A stretch of DNA of 64,000 nt from Streptomyces sp. NBC_00414 (GCF_036038375.1 NZ_CP107935.1:4030001-4094000); one strand, 5' to 3'. Counted from the stretch's first letter, positions 27,413 to 36,581 are shown. Program-made: numbers and translations. The notes: generated by a model from the letters alone, not told the origin.

Positions 27413-27455
27413 CCCACCCCCCACGCACCCGCAGACGAAATCGCACCCAGCGAAA

Positions 27456-28496
27456 CTAGATCGTCGCGGCGTCGATCACGAACCGGTACCGCACATCACT
27501 ACCGAGCACCCGCTCGTACGCCTCGTTGATCTCAGCCGCACTGATCAGCTCGATCTCCGCCCCGAACCCGTGCTCCGCACAGAAGTCGAGCATCTCCTGC
27601 GTCTCCTGGATCCCCCCGATCCCGGACCCGGCGAGGGTCTTACGCCCACCGATCACGGAGAACAGGTTCAAGGAAACCGGCTCCTCGGGCGCGCCCACGT
27701 TCACGAACGCGCCGTCCGACCGCAGCAGCGACAGGAACTTGTCCAGGTCCAGCGGAGCGGAGACGGTGGAGAGGATCAGATCGAACGTGCCGCGCAGTTC
27801 CTCGAAGGTCTTCGGGTCACTGGTCGCGTAGTAGTGGTCGGCGCCCAGCTTCAGCCCGTCGTCCTTCTTGCGGAGCGACTGCGACAGCACGGTCACCTCC
27901 GCACCGAGGGCGTGCGCGATCTTGACGCCCATGTGTCCGAGGCCGCCCATACCGAGGATCGCGACCTTCTTGCCGGGGCCGGCGTTCCAGTGCTTGAGCG
28001 GGGAGTACGTGGTGATGCCGGCGCACAGCAGCGGCGCGGCCTCGTCGAGGGCCAGGCCCTCGGGGATACCGACGGTGAATGCCTCGTCGACCACGATGTG
28101 GGTCGAGTAGCCGCCGTAGGTGATCTCGCCGTTCCTGTCGACGGCGTTGTACGTGCCGGTGTTGCCCTGGGTGCAGTACTGCTCCAGGCCCGCCTTGCAG
28201 TTCTCGCACTCACGGCAGGAGTCGACCATGCAGCCGACGCCCACGCGGTCGCCGACGGCGAACTTGGTGACAGCCGAGCCGACCTCGGTGACGATGCCGG
28301 CGATCTCGTGGCCGGGGACCATCGGGAAGATGGCCTCGCCCCAGCCCTCCCGGGCCTGGTGGATGTCGGAGTGACAGATACCGGCGAACTTGATCTCTAT
28401 CAGGACGTCCTGCTCGCCGACCGGGCGACGCTCAATGGTGGTGCGCTCCAGCGGAGCCTTGGCGGCGGGTGCGGCGTATGCGGCGACAGTGGTCAT
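27456..28496 (-). CDS. zinc-dependent NAD(P) alcohol dehydrogenase (AdhC/YahK type)
   Basis: A 346-residue medium-chain dehydrogenase. The catalytic zinc site is GICHSDIHQAREGWG and GHEIAG. The structural zinc cysteines are in DSCRECENCKAGLEQYC. The nucleotide loop is ILGMGGLGHMGVKIAHALGAEV. The sequence fits the cinnamyl/NADP-dependent broad aldehyde reductases. The ATG at 28496 has an AGGAG-type site upstream (TTAGGAGAACC). It is divergent from the XRE regulator, which probably governs it. The physiological substrate is unknown. Confidence 0.93.
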   Translation of the reverse strand: MTTVAAYAAPAAKAPLERTTIERRPVGEQDVLIEIKFAGICHSDIHQAREGWGEAIFPMVPGHEIAGIVTEVGSAVTKFAVGDRVGVGCMVDSCRECENCKAGLEQYCTQGNTGTYNAVDRNGEITYGGYSTHIVVDEAFTVGIPEGLALDEAAPLLCAGITTYSPLKHWNAGPGKKVAILGMGGLGHMGVKIAHALGAEVTVLSQSLRKKDDGLKLGADHYYATSDPKTFEELRGTFDLILSTVSAPLDLDKFLSLLRSDGAFVNVGAPEEPVSLNLFSVIGGRKTLAGSGIGGIQETQEMLDFCAEHGFGAEIELISAAEINEAYERVLGSDVRYRFVIDAATI

Positions 28497-28603
28497 GCGG
28501 AGGGTTCTCCTAAGGAGGGGGTCTGCGCCCGGCCTGCCTTCCGGCCGGGTACGGCGTCCAGCCTGCCCCGTATGCCGACCTTCACCCAGACCACGGTGTT
28601 TCG

Positions 28604-28680
28604 TACGTCCACTGGTCCTACTACTGGCGGGGGCAGGTTCGTAGGCGTACGACCGTGTAGCACCGTGAATACTGGACGTA
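28604..28680. promoter_or_regulatory. inverted pair TACGTCCA/TGGACGTA in the adh-XRE promoter region
   Basis: TACGTCCA (28604-28611) and its exact inverse TGGACGTA (28673-28680) flank the regulator promoter. A TAGCAC -10-like element at 28658-28663 would place transcription within ~10 nt of the ATG. They are candidate half-sites for the adjacent XRE regulator. Confidence 0.4.
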
Positions 28681-29609
28681 TGGACGAACAGCCCTCTCAG
28701 GAGCCCACCGGCGGACCCGGACAGGAACCGGGGCGGCGGCTGGACCGGCGTGCCGAGCTCAGTGAGTTCCTGCGCACCCGCCGGGCGCGGCTGAAGCCGG
28801 AGGACGTGGGGCTGCCGGACTTCGGGCGGCACCGCCGGGTGCCGGGGCTGCGCCGCGAGGAGCTGGCGCAGCTGGCCGGGGTCTCCGTGGCGTACTACAC
28901 CCGCCTTGAGCAGGGCAACGGGCGGAACGTGTCGACGGAGGTGCTCGACGCCATCGCGCGCGCTCTGCAGCTGAGCGGGGCCGAGCACGCGCATCTCACG
29001 CATCTCGCGAAGCCGAAGCAGCACAAGAAGAAGGTGTCGGCCCGGCCGCAGCAGGTGCGGGTGCCGCTGCGGCAGCTGATCGACACCTTCGACAGCGTGC
29101 CCGCGTACGTGGTGGGGCGGCGCTCCGACATCCTCGTGTGGAACCGGATGTCCGCGGCCGTGTTCGGGGACTGGTCGCAGATGCCCGCGCAGGAGCGGAA
29201 CTGGGCGCGGATGGTGTTTCTCCGGCCCGAGTTCCGCGAGCTGTTCGTGGAGTGGGAGCAGAAGGCGTCCGACATGGTGAGTTTTCTGCGTATGGACGCG
29301 GGGTGCCATCCGGACGATCCTCGGCTGTCGGCTCTGGTCGGGGAGCTGTCCGTGAAGAGTGAGGAGTTCCGGCGGCTGTGGGCGACGCATGACGTCAAGG
29401 AGAAGAGTCACGGGGTGAAGCGGCTGCATCATCCTCTGGTCGGTGAGCTGACGCTCTCCTTCGAGACGTTCAAGCTCGTCGACGACGAGGAGTTGTCGAT
29501 GGTCACGTACCACGCGGAGCCGGGGTCGCCCTCGGCGGAGGCACTCCGCTTGCTGGCCAGCTGGGGAACGGACGCCGTCCAGGCGGGTTCGTCGGCGCCG
29601 CGAGCGTAG
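28680..29609 (+). CDS. XRE-family regulator with MmyB-like ligand domain
   Basis: A 309-residue regulator. The N-terminal helix-turn-helix includes SEFLRTRRARLKPEDVGLP, VPGLRREELAQLAGVSVAYY and TRLEQGNGRNVSTEVLDAIA. The C-terminal PAS-like MmyB domain includes LRQLIDTFDSVPAYVVGRRSDILVWN and FRRLWATHDVKEKSHGVKRLHHPLVGELTL, thought to bind a fatty-acid-like ligand. This class usually sits beside, and regulates, a divergent short- or medium-chain dehydrogenase, as here. The ATG has almost no leader; GTG 28665 in frame is an alternative. Confidence 0.9.
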   Translation: MDEQPSQEPTGGPGQEPGRRLDRRAELSEFLRTRRARLKPEDVGLPDFGRHRRVPGLRREELAQLAGVSVAYYTRLEQGNGRNVSTEVLDAIARALQLSGAEHAHLTHLAKPKQHKKKVSARPQQVRVPLRQLIDTFDSVPAYVVGRRSDILVWNRMSAAVFGDWSQMPAQERNWARMVFLRPEFRELFVEWEQKASDMVSFLRMDAGCHPDDPRLSALVGELSVKSEEFRRLWATHDVKEKSHGVKRLHHPLVGELTLSFETFKLVDDEELSMVTYHAEPGSPSAEALRLLASWGTDAVQAGSSAPRA

Positions 29610-29612
29610 TCA

Positions 29613-29783
29613 GGGGCTCCGCCCCCGAACCCCCGCTCCTCAAACGCCGGAGGGGCTGAGACATCCGAAGGGGCTGAGGATCGGGGCGCGGCCCCATCTT
29701 CAGGGGCGCGGGGAACTGCGCGGCCAGCCCCCACCGGCCCGCAGCCGAAACCCACCTCCAGCCCGTCCGGCGCTTGAGGACAA
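29613..29783. repeat. composite of two intergenic repeat families
   Basis: TCCTCAAACGCCGG (29637-29650 region) and CCGTCCGGCGCTTGAGGA (about 29763-29780) are the inverted arms of the ~211-bp element seen at 45.0 and 60.5 kb. Between them sits one copy of the GGGGCGCGGGGAACTGCGC repeat (about 29703-29721) followed by CCAGCCCCCACCGGCCCGCA. It fills the gap between the converging XRE and globin genes and probably terminates both. Confidence 0.75.
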
Positions 29784-29789
29784 CGGAGA

Positions 29790-30560
29790 TCAGCCCTGGT
29801 ACGGAGGAGCTGAACCCCACGTCCACCGCGGAACCGCCTGCTCCGCAGGAGCCACCGCGTCCGGCCCGGAGAAGTACACGGCCAACCGCGTCCCCCACTC
29901 CGCGTACGCCACGAACGCCGAGCGGAACTCGGCGTCCGTCGGCAGCCCCGCCTCGTCCGCCGCGTCCTGCAGCAGATTGACCCAGCGCCGGCGCTGCGCC
30001 TCGGTGATGCCCTTCCCCAGGTGCTTGGCGACCATGTGGCCGTGTCCGCCCTGCGTCTCGGAGTAGGCGGGCGGCCCGCCGAAGACCTCGCCGAACCAGG
30101 ACGCGACATGGGACGCGTGCTCGGCGGCGAGCCCTTCGAAGACGGGGGCGAGGACGTCGTCCTTGAGGACCTTGGCGTAGAAGGCCTCGGTGAGCCGGGT
30201 GAAGGCCTCGGCGCCCCCGGCCCACGCGTACAGGGTCGGCACCGCCGCCCCCGTGCCCCGTACCGTCGTCGGTTTGTAGTGGCGCATCTCCTCGATGGAC
30301 CCGTCGAAGGGGCCCACCTCGGCGATGAAGTCGGTGAAGAGCTCGGACCCGCGGAAGCCCTCGACGTGGTCCTCGGTGGACGTCCAGGTGATGCGGAGCA
30401 CGAAGTGCTCGAAGTCCTTCTCGCAGCGGGCCAGCTCGTAGTCGACGCACTGCGGGGCCGCCGCGAGGTGCGCGGTGGCCCGGGTGTACGCGGCGAGGAA
30501 CTGCGGCGACTGCTGCTCGGGAATGAGGTAGCGGATGTACTCAACGGTGTGCGAGGTCAT
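29790..30560 (-). CDS. antibiotic-biosynthesis-monooxygenase domain fused to a truncated globin
   Basis: A 256-residue fusion. Residues 1-~100 are an ABM ferredoxin-like domain (EYIRYLIPEQQSPQFLAAY, CVDYELARCEKDFEHFVLRI and TDFIAEVGPFDGSIEEMRHY). Residues ~105-230 are a group II truncated hemoglobin: AFTRLTEAFYAKVLKDDVLAPVFEG with the B-helix Tyr, SHVASWFGEVFGG and ETQGGHGHMVAKHLGKGI containing the likely proximal His. The globin would bind O2 or NO; the ABM part could be a small oxygenase or heme-handling domain. It stands alone. The last ~25 residues are unconserved. Confidence 0.85.
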   Translation of the reverse strand: MTSHTVEYIRYLIPEQQSPQFLAAYTRATAHLAAAPQCVDYELARCEKDFEHFVLRITWTSTEDHVEGFRGSELFTDFIAEVGPFDGSIEEMRHYKPTTVRGTGAAVPTLYAWAGGAEAFTRLTEAFYAKVLKDDVLAPVFEGLAAEHASHVASWFGEVFGGPPAYSETQGGHGHMVAKHLGKGITEAQRRRWVNLLQDAADEAGLPTDAEFRSAFVAYAEWGTRLAVYFSGPDAVAPAEQAVPRWTWGSAPPYQG

Positions 30561-30643
30561 ACCCCCCGCATACCCGAACGGCCCGCCGACAGCTCTCTTC
30601 GGCGGACCGTTCGTGTATTTCAGCGTTCAGCGAGCCCTACGGC

Positions 30644-33600
30644 TCACTTCCCGTAGTACGCGTTGTAGATCGAGATCGTCGACTTGTTGCCCTTCTTGTC
30701 GGCGATCTTGGCGTGGAACGAGATGCCCTTGCCCTTGGCGGGGTTGGTGATCGCGATCTTGCCGTTCTTGACGGTGACCTTCTTCCAGGTCTGGCCGTAG
30801 TCGTACGACACGTACACCGCCAGGGACTTCAGGTTCGAGCCCGCTGCCGAGCCCTGGACGGTCACCGGGACGGAGACCTTCTTGTCCGCCGGTGCCCTGC
30901 TGTCCAGGCCCACGGCCGCGTCGAAGCGGATCGAGGACGCGGGCAGCTTGGCCAGGTCGGCCTTCTTGGAGCGGAAGGTCCAGCTGGCGTCGACGCGGGT
31001 GGAGGCCGCGGCGACCTTGACGGTCCGCTTGACCGAGGTGGTCAGCTTGTACGAGGCGTCACCGGCCGGAACCTTGAAGATGCCGTCCCCGACCAGCGGG
31101 TCGCTGTTCGAGCCGACCTTGGCGCCGTTGCGGTAGAGGGTCGTGGTGACCGACGAGTAGAGCGAGGAGCCGGCGTGGGTCTTGCCGTCGGCGAACAGCG
31201 GCAGGTAGCCGTAGATGCCGTTGCCCTCGCGGTAGAGCCCGAAGGAGGAGGAGAGGCGCGGGCCGAAGACCGCCGTGTTGAAGGTCTTCTCGTAGCTCTT
31301 GCCCGCGCCGAGGGTCTGCGGGGTGCCGAGCGTGTAGAAGGCCTCGACGATCGGGAAGCCCCACTCGTCGAGCCCGCCGTGCTGCTCGAAGTCGAGGTTC
31401 CACTTGACCCCGCCCGCGGTGGACAGGTGCACCGTCCGCGTGCCGGGCAGCGTCTGCTGGATACCGATCGCGGAGGAGCCGGAGCTGCCGGGCAGGCTGC
31501 CCCAGGCGGTGATCGCGCCCTTCTTGCCGCTCGACGAGGCGCCCAGACCGGTCTTCACCGTGGCCAGTTCGCTCGCCTTGTAGTGCTTGGTGTAGCCGGT
31601 GGCGAGCTGCTTGACCTTGGCTCCGGCGGTGGTGTCGTACTCCTCGGCGGGCTTGGCCCAGTGGCCGTCCCACTGCTGGTACAGCGTGCCGTCCGTGATC
31701 TGCGGACCCGCGTGCGCGGCACGGAAGTTGGTGTACGTGTCCAGCCACCAGCCGAACGAGTAGCTGCCGTTGCCGGCGTCCACCGTGTAGTCGGCGGAGG
31801 CGAACTCCGACTTCACCGCCGCGTCGGGCACGGTGATGTCCACCGGCTTGGCGGTCCGCGCGTCCACCGTGATGGTGGCGCTCTTGTCGATGCTCAGCTT
31901 CGGCTGGGCCACCCAGTCGGTGCCCTTGCCGAAGTCCTCCGGGTCGACGAAGAACGCCGAGTCGAGGATGTAACCGCCCTTGGGCACGCGGACCTTGACG
32001 GTGCCGGACGCGTCGTAGGGCGAGTACCACTTCTCCTGGGCGAGCCCGGAGACACCGGCGAGGTTGGTGTTGTACTCCTTCGCCGGGTTGCCGTCACGGT
32101 CGATGAACTTGAGGGTGACGTCGTACGACTCCACCTCGCGCTGCACCGCCGCCGCCGTGCGTACGCTCTGGCCGCCACCGGTGGCGGTCACGTACGCGGA
32201 GTAGGCGCCGTCGACCGTACCGCCGAGCTTGCTGTTGACCGTGAGGTCGGCGGAGGCCGTGCCGCCCGCCGGAACGGTCAGCGTCTTGGCGCCGAGCGTG
32301 AAGAAGCCGGCCGGTGCGGCCTGCCCCTTCGGGTCGGTGGCCGTCACGGCGAGGTTCAGCGTGACGTCGGCCGTCCCGAGGTTGCGGTATGTGACCTTCT
32401 CGGTGACCGGGGTGTCGTCGGTGTGCGGCCACTGCTGGACGCCGAAGCTCACCGAGGACGGTTCGGCGACCACGGTCTGCTTGATGGCCTCGCCGACCTG
32501 GATCCGGCCCGAACCCTGCTGGAACGGCGTGTACTTGCCGCCCTTCGCCGAGCCGGTCAGCGCGCCCTTGAGCTCGGTGTACGTCCAGCCGGGGTGCTGC
32601 TGCTTCAGGATCGCCGCGGCGCCCGCGACATGCGGGGTCGCCATCGACGTACCCGAGATGGTCACATAGCCGGCCGGCTTCTCGCCGACCTCCTTGGCTA
32701 TGACGCTGCCCGGGGCCGAGGCGGCCGTGATGTCCACGCCGGGCGCGGTCACGTCGGGCTTGATCTGCCCGTCGAGACCGGGGCCCCTGCTGGAGAACGA
32801 GGCCAGCTTGTCCGCGTCGTCGACGGCGCCCACGGTGAGCGCGGCCTCCGCGCTGCCCGGCGAGCCGATCGTCTGCTCGCCGAAGTCGCCGTCGTTGCCC
32901 GCGGCGATGGCGAAGAGGATGCCCTTCTCCTTGGACAGCTTGTTGACCTGTGCCTCAAGGGGGTCGATGTCGGGGGTGTCCCCGCCGCCCAGGCTGAGGT
33001 TCACGACGTCGGCGCCCTGCTCGGCCGCCCAGTCCATCCCGGCGAGGATGCCGGAGTCGTCGCCGTAGCCGTTGTCGTCGAGCACCTTGCCGTTGAGCAG
33101 CTTGGCACCGGGCGCGACGCCCTTGTACTTGCCGGCCGACTTGGCACCCGTACCGGCCACGATGGACGCGACGTGTGTGCCGTGGCCGTACTTGTCGGTC
33201 GCGTCGGCGGCGGCGGAGAAGTTCTTCGCGGCGACGACCTGGTTCTTGAGGTCGTCGTGGGTCGCGTCGACACCGGTGTCGAGGACTGCGACCTTGATGC
33301 CCTTGCCGTCGTAGCCCGCGGCCCACGCCTTGTCGGCGCCGATCTGCTTGACGGACTTGTCGAGGCTGGCCTTGCGGACCCCGTCGAGCCAGACGTGGGC
33401 TATGCCGGAGGCGGTCCTCGCGCCGCCCGCCCGCGTGTCGGTGACCGCGGCCCACAGGTCGGGCGCGTCGCCCTTGGGCGTCAGCACCGCGTCCGCGTTC
33501 AGCGACTTGAGGGTCCTGCGGACCTTGGTGTCGCCGGCTTCGCGGACGTCCGCCTTCGCCGCCGCGGCCGCGCCGCGGTAGCCGACGATCAGCTTGAGGC

Positions 33601-33979
33601 CCTGCTCCTGGGCCTTGCGGTTGGCCGACTTGTTGAGTTCGGTGACGTCGAAGAGCCGCTGGTCGAGCTTGCCGCCGGCTATCAGCCGTGCCGCGTCGGC
33701 CGGCACGACGAGGGTGTGCCCGTCGGCCTTGCGGATCTGGACGGGTATCCCCTCGCGGCCCTTGGCCCGCTCCAGGCCGATGACGCGGCCCTTGCCGTCG
33801 ACGACGACACGGTCGCCGGTGATCAGGGTGACGCGGTGCTTGGGCGTGGTCTGTACGGCCTGGTCACCGGCCGTACGCTCGGCCTCCGCCGACGCCGGGC
33901 TGGTCATGCCCGCCGCCAGGGCCACGGCCGCTGCCGCGGCGATCGTGGCCGCGCACGCTCTCTTCACTTGTCTGCGCAA
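30644..33979 (-). CDS. secreted S8 subtilisin-like serine protease
   Basis: A 1111-residue exported protease. It has a signal peptide with a long Ala-rich core (cleavage near ASA-EA at ~31), then an inhibitor-type prodomain (~45-210). The catalytic domain has Asp234 (VAVLDTGVD), His266 (YGHGTHVASIVAG), the oxyanion Asn362 (AAGNDG) and Ser445 (ISGTSMATPHVAG). Behind it are ~600 residues of beta-sandwich repeats with no transmembrane anchor, so it is probably released. It is monocistronic, with a leader carrying a long dyad. A cell-wall-turnover or nutrient role is likely. Confidence 0.94.
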   Translation of the reverse strand: MRRQVKRACAATIAAAAAVALAAGMTSPASAEAERTAGDQAVQTTPKHRVTLITGDRVVVDGKGRVIGLERAKGREGIPVQIRKADGHTLVVPADAARLIAGGKLDQRLFDVTELNKSANRKAQEQGLKLIVGYRGAAAAAKADVREAGDTKVRRTLKSLNADAVLTPKGDAPDLWAAVTDTRAGGARTASGIAHVWLDGVRKASLDKSVKQIGADKAWAAGYDGKGIKVAVLDTGVDATHDDLKNQVVAAKNFSAAADATDKYGHGTHVASIVAGTGAKSAGKYKGVAPGAKLLNGKVLDDNGYGDDSGILAGMDWAAEQGADVVNLSLGGGDTPDIDPLEAQVNKLSKEKGILFAIAAGNDGDFGEQTIGSPGSAEAALTVGAVDDADKLASFSSRGPGLDGQIKPDVTAPGVDITAASAPGSVIAKEVGEKPAGYVTISGTSMATPHVAGAAAILKQQHPGWTYTELKGALTGSAKGGKYTPFQQGSGRIQVGEAIKQTVVAEPSSVSFGVQQWPHTDDTPVTEKVTYRNLGTADVTLNLAVTATDPKGQAAPAGFFTLGAKTLTVPAGGTASADLTVNSKLGGTVDGAYSAYVTATGGGQSVRTAAAVQREVESYDVTLKFIDRDGNPAKEYNTNLAGVSGLAQEKWYSPYDASGTVKVRVPKGGYILDSAFFVDPEDFGKGTDWVAQPKLSIDKSATITVDARTAKPVDITVPDAAVKSEFASADYTVDAGNGSYSFGWWLDTYTNFRAAHAGPQITDGTLYQQWDGHWAKPAEEYDTTAGAKVKQLATGYTKHYKASELATVKTGLGASSSGKKGAITAWGSLPGSSGSSAIGIQQTLPGTRTVHLSTAGGVKWNLDFEQHGGLDEWGFPIVEAFYTLGTPQTLGAGKSYEKTFNTAVFGPRLSSSFGLYREGNGIYGYLPLFADGKTHAGSSLYSSVTTTLYRNGAKVGSNSDPLVGDGIFKVPAGDASYKLTTSVKRTVKVAAASTRVDASWTFRSKKADLAKLPASSIRFDAAVGLDSRAPADKKVSVPVTVQGSAAGSNLKSLAVYVSYDYGQTWKKVTVKNGKIAITNPAKGKGISFHAKIADKKGNKSTISIYNAYYGK

Positions 33980-34058
33980 GTCTCCCCCTGGAGATCAGGT
34001 CCGGGATGAACCCCCGTTCATCCGGCCGGGGGACATCCCGTACGCATGCTCGCGCGTA

Positions 34059-34089
34059 ACCCCCCGGAATACTCAGTATGCCGGGGGGT
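34059..34089. promoter_or_regulatory. long interrupted dyad upstream of the protease
   Basis: ACCCCCCGG (34059-34067) and CCGGGGGGT (34081-34089) pair perfectly, and inner ATAC/GTAT extends the symmetry. It lies 80-110 bp before the protease start and 29 bp after the ABC ATPase stop on the same strand. It may be the ABC operon terminator or an operator for the protease. Confidence 0.55.
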
Positions 34090-34117
34090 GAACTGGTGCT
34101 CAATAGTGAGACTGCGG

Positions 34118-34801
34118 TCAAGAGTTGGCGTTTTCCTTGACGGTGATCTTCCCCTTCCGGATCGTGGCGACCCTCGGGGCCTTTTTCGCGAGCGCGGAAT
34201 CGTGCGTGACCATGATGAAAGTGAGCCCGTGCTCCTTCCACATGGTTTCGAGTACGTCCATGATCTCGTCGCGCATGGACTCGTCGAGGTTGCCGGTCGG
34301 TTCGTCGGCGAGCAGCACCTTCGGCTGCTTGACCAGGGCACGGGCGATGGCGACGCGCTGCTGCTGGCCTCCGGAGAGCTCGGCGGGCAGATGCCCGGCC
34401 CGCTCGGCGAGCCCCACCGACTCCAGCGCGGCGGCGGCCCTCTCCCGGCGTTCCCTCACCTTCACCTTCAGCGGTACGAGGGCGGTCTCCACGTTCTCCT
34501 GGGCCGTGAGGGTGGGAATGAGATTGAAACTCTGGAAAACGAATCCGATGTTCTCGCTGCGGACGTTCGTCAGTTTGGTCTCGGACAATCTGGCGAGATC
34601 TGTTCCGTCGAGTTCTATGGATCCGGAGGTGGGGCGGTCGAGGCCGCCGAGCATCTGGAGGAGGGTGGACTTGCCGCCGCCGGTGGGGCCCTGGATGACC
34701 AGGCGGTCGCCGTCCGCGATGGTCAGGTCCACGCCCGCGAGAGCGTGCACGGTCTCCTTGCCCCGCTTGTACTGCTTGGTGATGCCTCTTAGTTCGTACA
34801 C
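34118..34801 (-). CDS. MacB/LolD-type ABC transporter ATP-binding protein
   Basis: A 227-residue ATPase. Walker A is GPTGGGKSTLLQML, the signature is LSGGQQQRVAIARAL, Walker B is VLLADEPTGNLDE, and the switch His is in VTHD. This is the pattern of MacB/FtsE-like ATPases that drive extracytoplasmic work through an FtsX-type permease, here encoded 129 bp upstream on the same strand. Pairing with that gene is the main functional clue; the exported or released molecule is unknown. Confidence 0.92.
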   Translation of the reverse strand: MYELRGITKQYKRGKETVHALAGVDLTIADGDRLVIQGPTGGGKSTLLQMLGGLDRPTSGSIELDGTDLARLSETKLTNVRSENIGFVFQSFNLIPTLTAQENVETALVPLKVKVRERRERAAAALESVGLAERAGHLPAELSGGQQQRVAIARALVKQPKVLLADEPTGNLDESMRDEIMDVLETMWKEHGLTFIMVTHDSALAKKAPRVATIRKGKITVKENANS

Positions 34802-34862
34802 GTAGGACTCCTGGGCCGGGGCGCTCCGCTGGGGGCGCGGTATGAAAAAGTGCGGGCCGTCC

Positions 34863-34894
34863 GTGGCTGGTCGCGCAGTTCCCCGCGCCCCCGA
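34863..34894 (-). repeat. interspersed GGGGCGCGGGGAACTGCGC repeat (inverted copy)
   Basis: On the minus strand this reads GGGGCGCGGGGAACTGCGCG followed by ACCAGCCAC. It sits in the 129-bp gap between the permease and ATPase genes, so it is probably transcribed within that operon. Confidence 0.8.
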
Positions 34895-34930
34895 GGGGCC
34901 GGGGTGCGGGGCCGCCCGTAGGTGTTCGGG

Positions 34931-36415
34931 CTACTCGACCCTGCGCAGGGCGTCCGCCGGGCGGAGGCGGGAGGCCCGCCAGCCGCCGAACGCGCCGGCG
35001 ATGAGGCCGCCGGCCACCGCGAGGCCCACCGCGATCGCGATCGTGTCGAGGGCGACGGGTGCCGTGAGCGTCACGTCGAGGGCCTTGGACGCCGCCTGGC
35101 GGGCCGGGCCGCCCATGCCGCCGCCACCGGGGCCTCCACCGCCGCCGGGGCCGCCCATGCCCCCGCCCGTGGAGGCGAGTTCGGCCTGGAGGGTCGGGCT
35201 GATCGCGGTGACGGCGTACGCGCCGCCGAGGCCGAGGGCGATACCGAGGACGCCGCCGACGAGCCCGTTGACGACGGCCTCGCCGACGACCTGCCGGGTG
35301 ACCCGGCCGGACTTCCAGCCGAGCGCCTTCAGCGTGCCGAACTCGCGGACGCGGCGCGAGACCGCGGACGAGGTGAGCAGTCCGGCGACCAGGAACGCGG
35401 CCACGAGCACCGCGATCGACAGCCACTTGCCCACGTTCGAGGCGAGGTCGGAGGCGGTGGACAGCGACCCGGAGACCGTGTCGGCGAGGTCGGCCGACGT
35501 CGTCACCGTCGTACCCGAGATGTTCTTCTGGATGGTCGACTTGACGGCGTCGATCTGCTGCGAGTCGGACGCCTGGACGTAGATCGTGGTGACCTTGTTC
35601 TTGGAGTCGCTGAGCGTCTGCGCCTGCCTGAGCGGGATGTACAGGTTGGCCGCCGCGTCACCGCTGTCGGGGGTCGCGATGCCGATGACCTTGTACTTGA
35701 CGCTCTTGACGGTGACGGTGTCACCGAGTGCGAGCTTCTTCTCCTTGGCGTAGGACTTGTCGGCGACCACGACTTTCGCGTCGGTCTCGGAGGTCTTGAA
35801 GGTACGGCCGCTGGTGATCTTCGAGGAGGTCAGCGGGCCCAGCGCGGGCTTGGTGACGTCCGTGCCGTAGACCGAGTAGTTGTTGACGTCGAAGTCGGCG
35901 CCGCCGCCCTCGACCCGGCCCTGCGGGGACTGCTGGGCACCGGGGCCGCCGCCCTGCTGGTTGCCGCCGCCCCCGCCCTGCTGCTGGTCCTGCCGGAACT
36001 CGCCCCGCTGGAACTGGCCGCTGACCTTGATGACCTGGAGGCTGAGCCCGCCGACGGCGTCCGAGACGCCCTCCTGCGTGTCGACCTCGGAGACCGTGCT
36101 CGACGCCAGGGTCTGGAAGCCCTGCACCATGACGCGGTCGCTGCTCTGCTCCTCGTCGGAGTCACCGTCCCGGGCGTCGAACTGGAAGCGCGGGCGCTCA
36201 CCCGTGCTCGACCGGGCCTGGGCCGCCTTGGTGACCGTCATGTCCGTGCCCAGCCCGTACAGCGACTGGAGGACCTTGCCCTGCGCCTTCTCCATGCCGG
36301 ACGACACGGAGCTGACCACGATGACCAGGGCGATGCCCAGGGCGAGTCCGGAGGCGACGACGAGCGCCGCCTTTCTGCGGCGGCGCAGTTCGCGCCTCAG
36401 ATAGGTGAAGAACAT
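34931..36415 (-). CDS. MacB/FtsX-type ABC transporter permease
   Basis: A 494-residue membrane protein with four transmembrane helices: one near the N-terminus (VVASGLALGIALVIVVSSVS), then a ~280-residue outer domain, and three at the C-terminus (WLSIAVLVAAFLVAGLL, ...). FtsX motifs are SRRVREFGTLKALGWKSGRV and WRASRLRPADALRRVE. The outer domain contains a Gln/Gly-rich run (about residues 137-160), and a second Gly-rich loop (GGGMGGPGGGGGPGGGG) lies between helices. It works with the ATPase gene downstream, probably in envelope stress or signal transmission, not bulk transport. Confidence 0.9.
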   Translation of the reverse strand: MFFTYLRRELRRRRKAALVVASGLALGIALVIVVSSVSSGMEKAQGKVLQSLYGLGTDMTVTKAAQARSSTGERPRFQFDARDGDSDEEQSSDRVMVQGFQTLASSTVSEVDTQEGVSDAVGGLSLQVIKVSGQFQRGEFRQDQQQGGGGGNQQGGGPGAQQSPQGRVEGGGADFDVNNYSVYGTDVTKPALGPLTSSKITSGRTFKTSETDAKVVVADKSYAKEKKLALGDTVTVKSVKYKVIGIATPDSGDAAANLYIPLRQAQTLSDSKNKVTTIYVQASDSQQIDAVKSTIQKNISGTTVTTSADLADTVSGSLSTASDLASNVGKWLSIAVLVAAFLVAGLLTSSAVSRRVREFGTLKALGWKSGRVTRQVVGEAVVNGLVGGVLGIALGLGGAYAVTAISPTLQAELASTGGGMGGPGGGGGPGGGGMGGPARQAASKALDVTLTAPVALDTIAIAVGLAVAGGLIAGAFGGWRASRLRPADALRRVE

Positions 36416-36544
36416 GGCCGCAAGCTAGGTACGGCGCGTGATGGCGGGATAAGCCCCGCATAAGAGAAGGATGAGAAGGCTGTGCAGAACCCCGGAGCCG
36501 TCCCCGGGGACGCTGTGCGGATCTCCGGAACCCTGTGGGAAAAC

Positions 36545-36581
36545 GCCGAGGGCGGCTGCTCCTGACGAGCAACCGCCCTCG
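36545..36581 (-). terminator. terminator of the L,D-transpeptidase gene
   Basis: CCGAGGGCGG-C-TGCTC (36545-36560) pairs with GAGCA-A-CCGCCCTCGG (36566-36581): a 15-bp stem with one mismatch and a 5-nt loop, 40 nt past the stop. Confidence 0.8.

Larger units (their letters stand above)
27073..27455. other. 383-bp intergenic region with a C17 tract and a 35-bp-spaced repeat block
   Basis: No gene is seen. From left to right: the promoter side of the VOC gene, 17 consecutive C (27147-27163), about 120 bp of ordinary GC-rich DNA, the tandem repeat block, and about 40 bp before the alcohol dehydrogenase stop. Confidence 0.7.
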
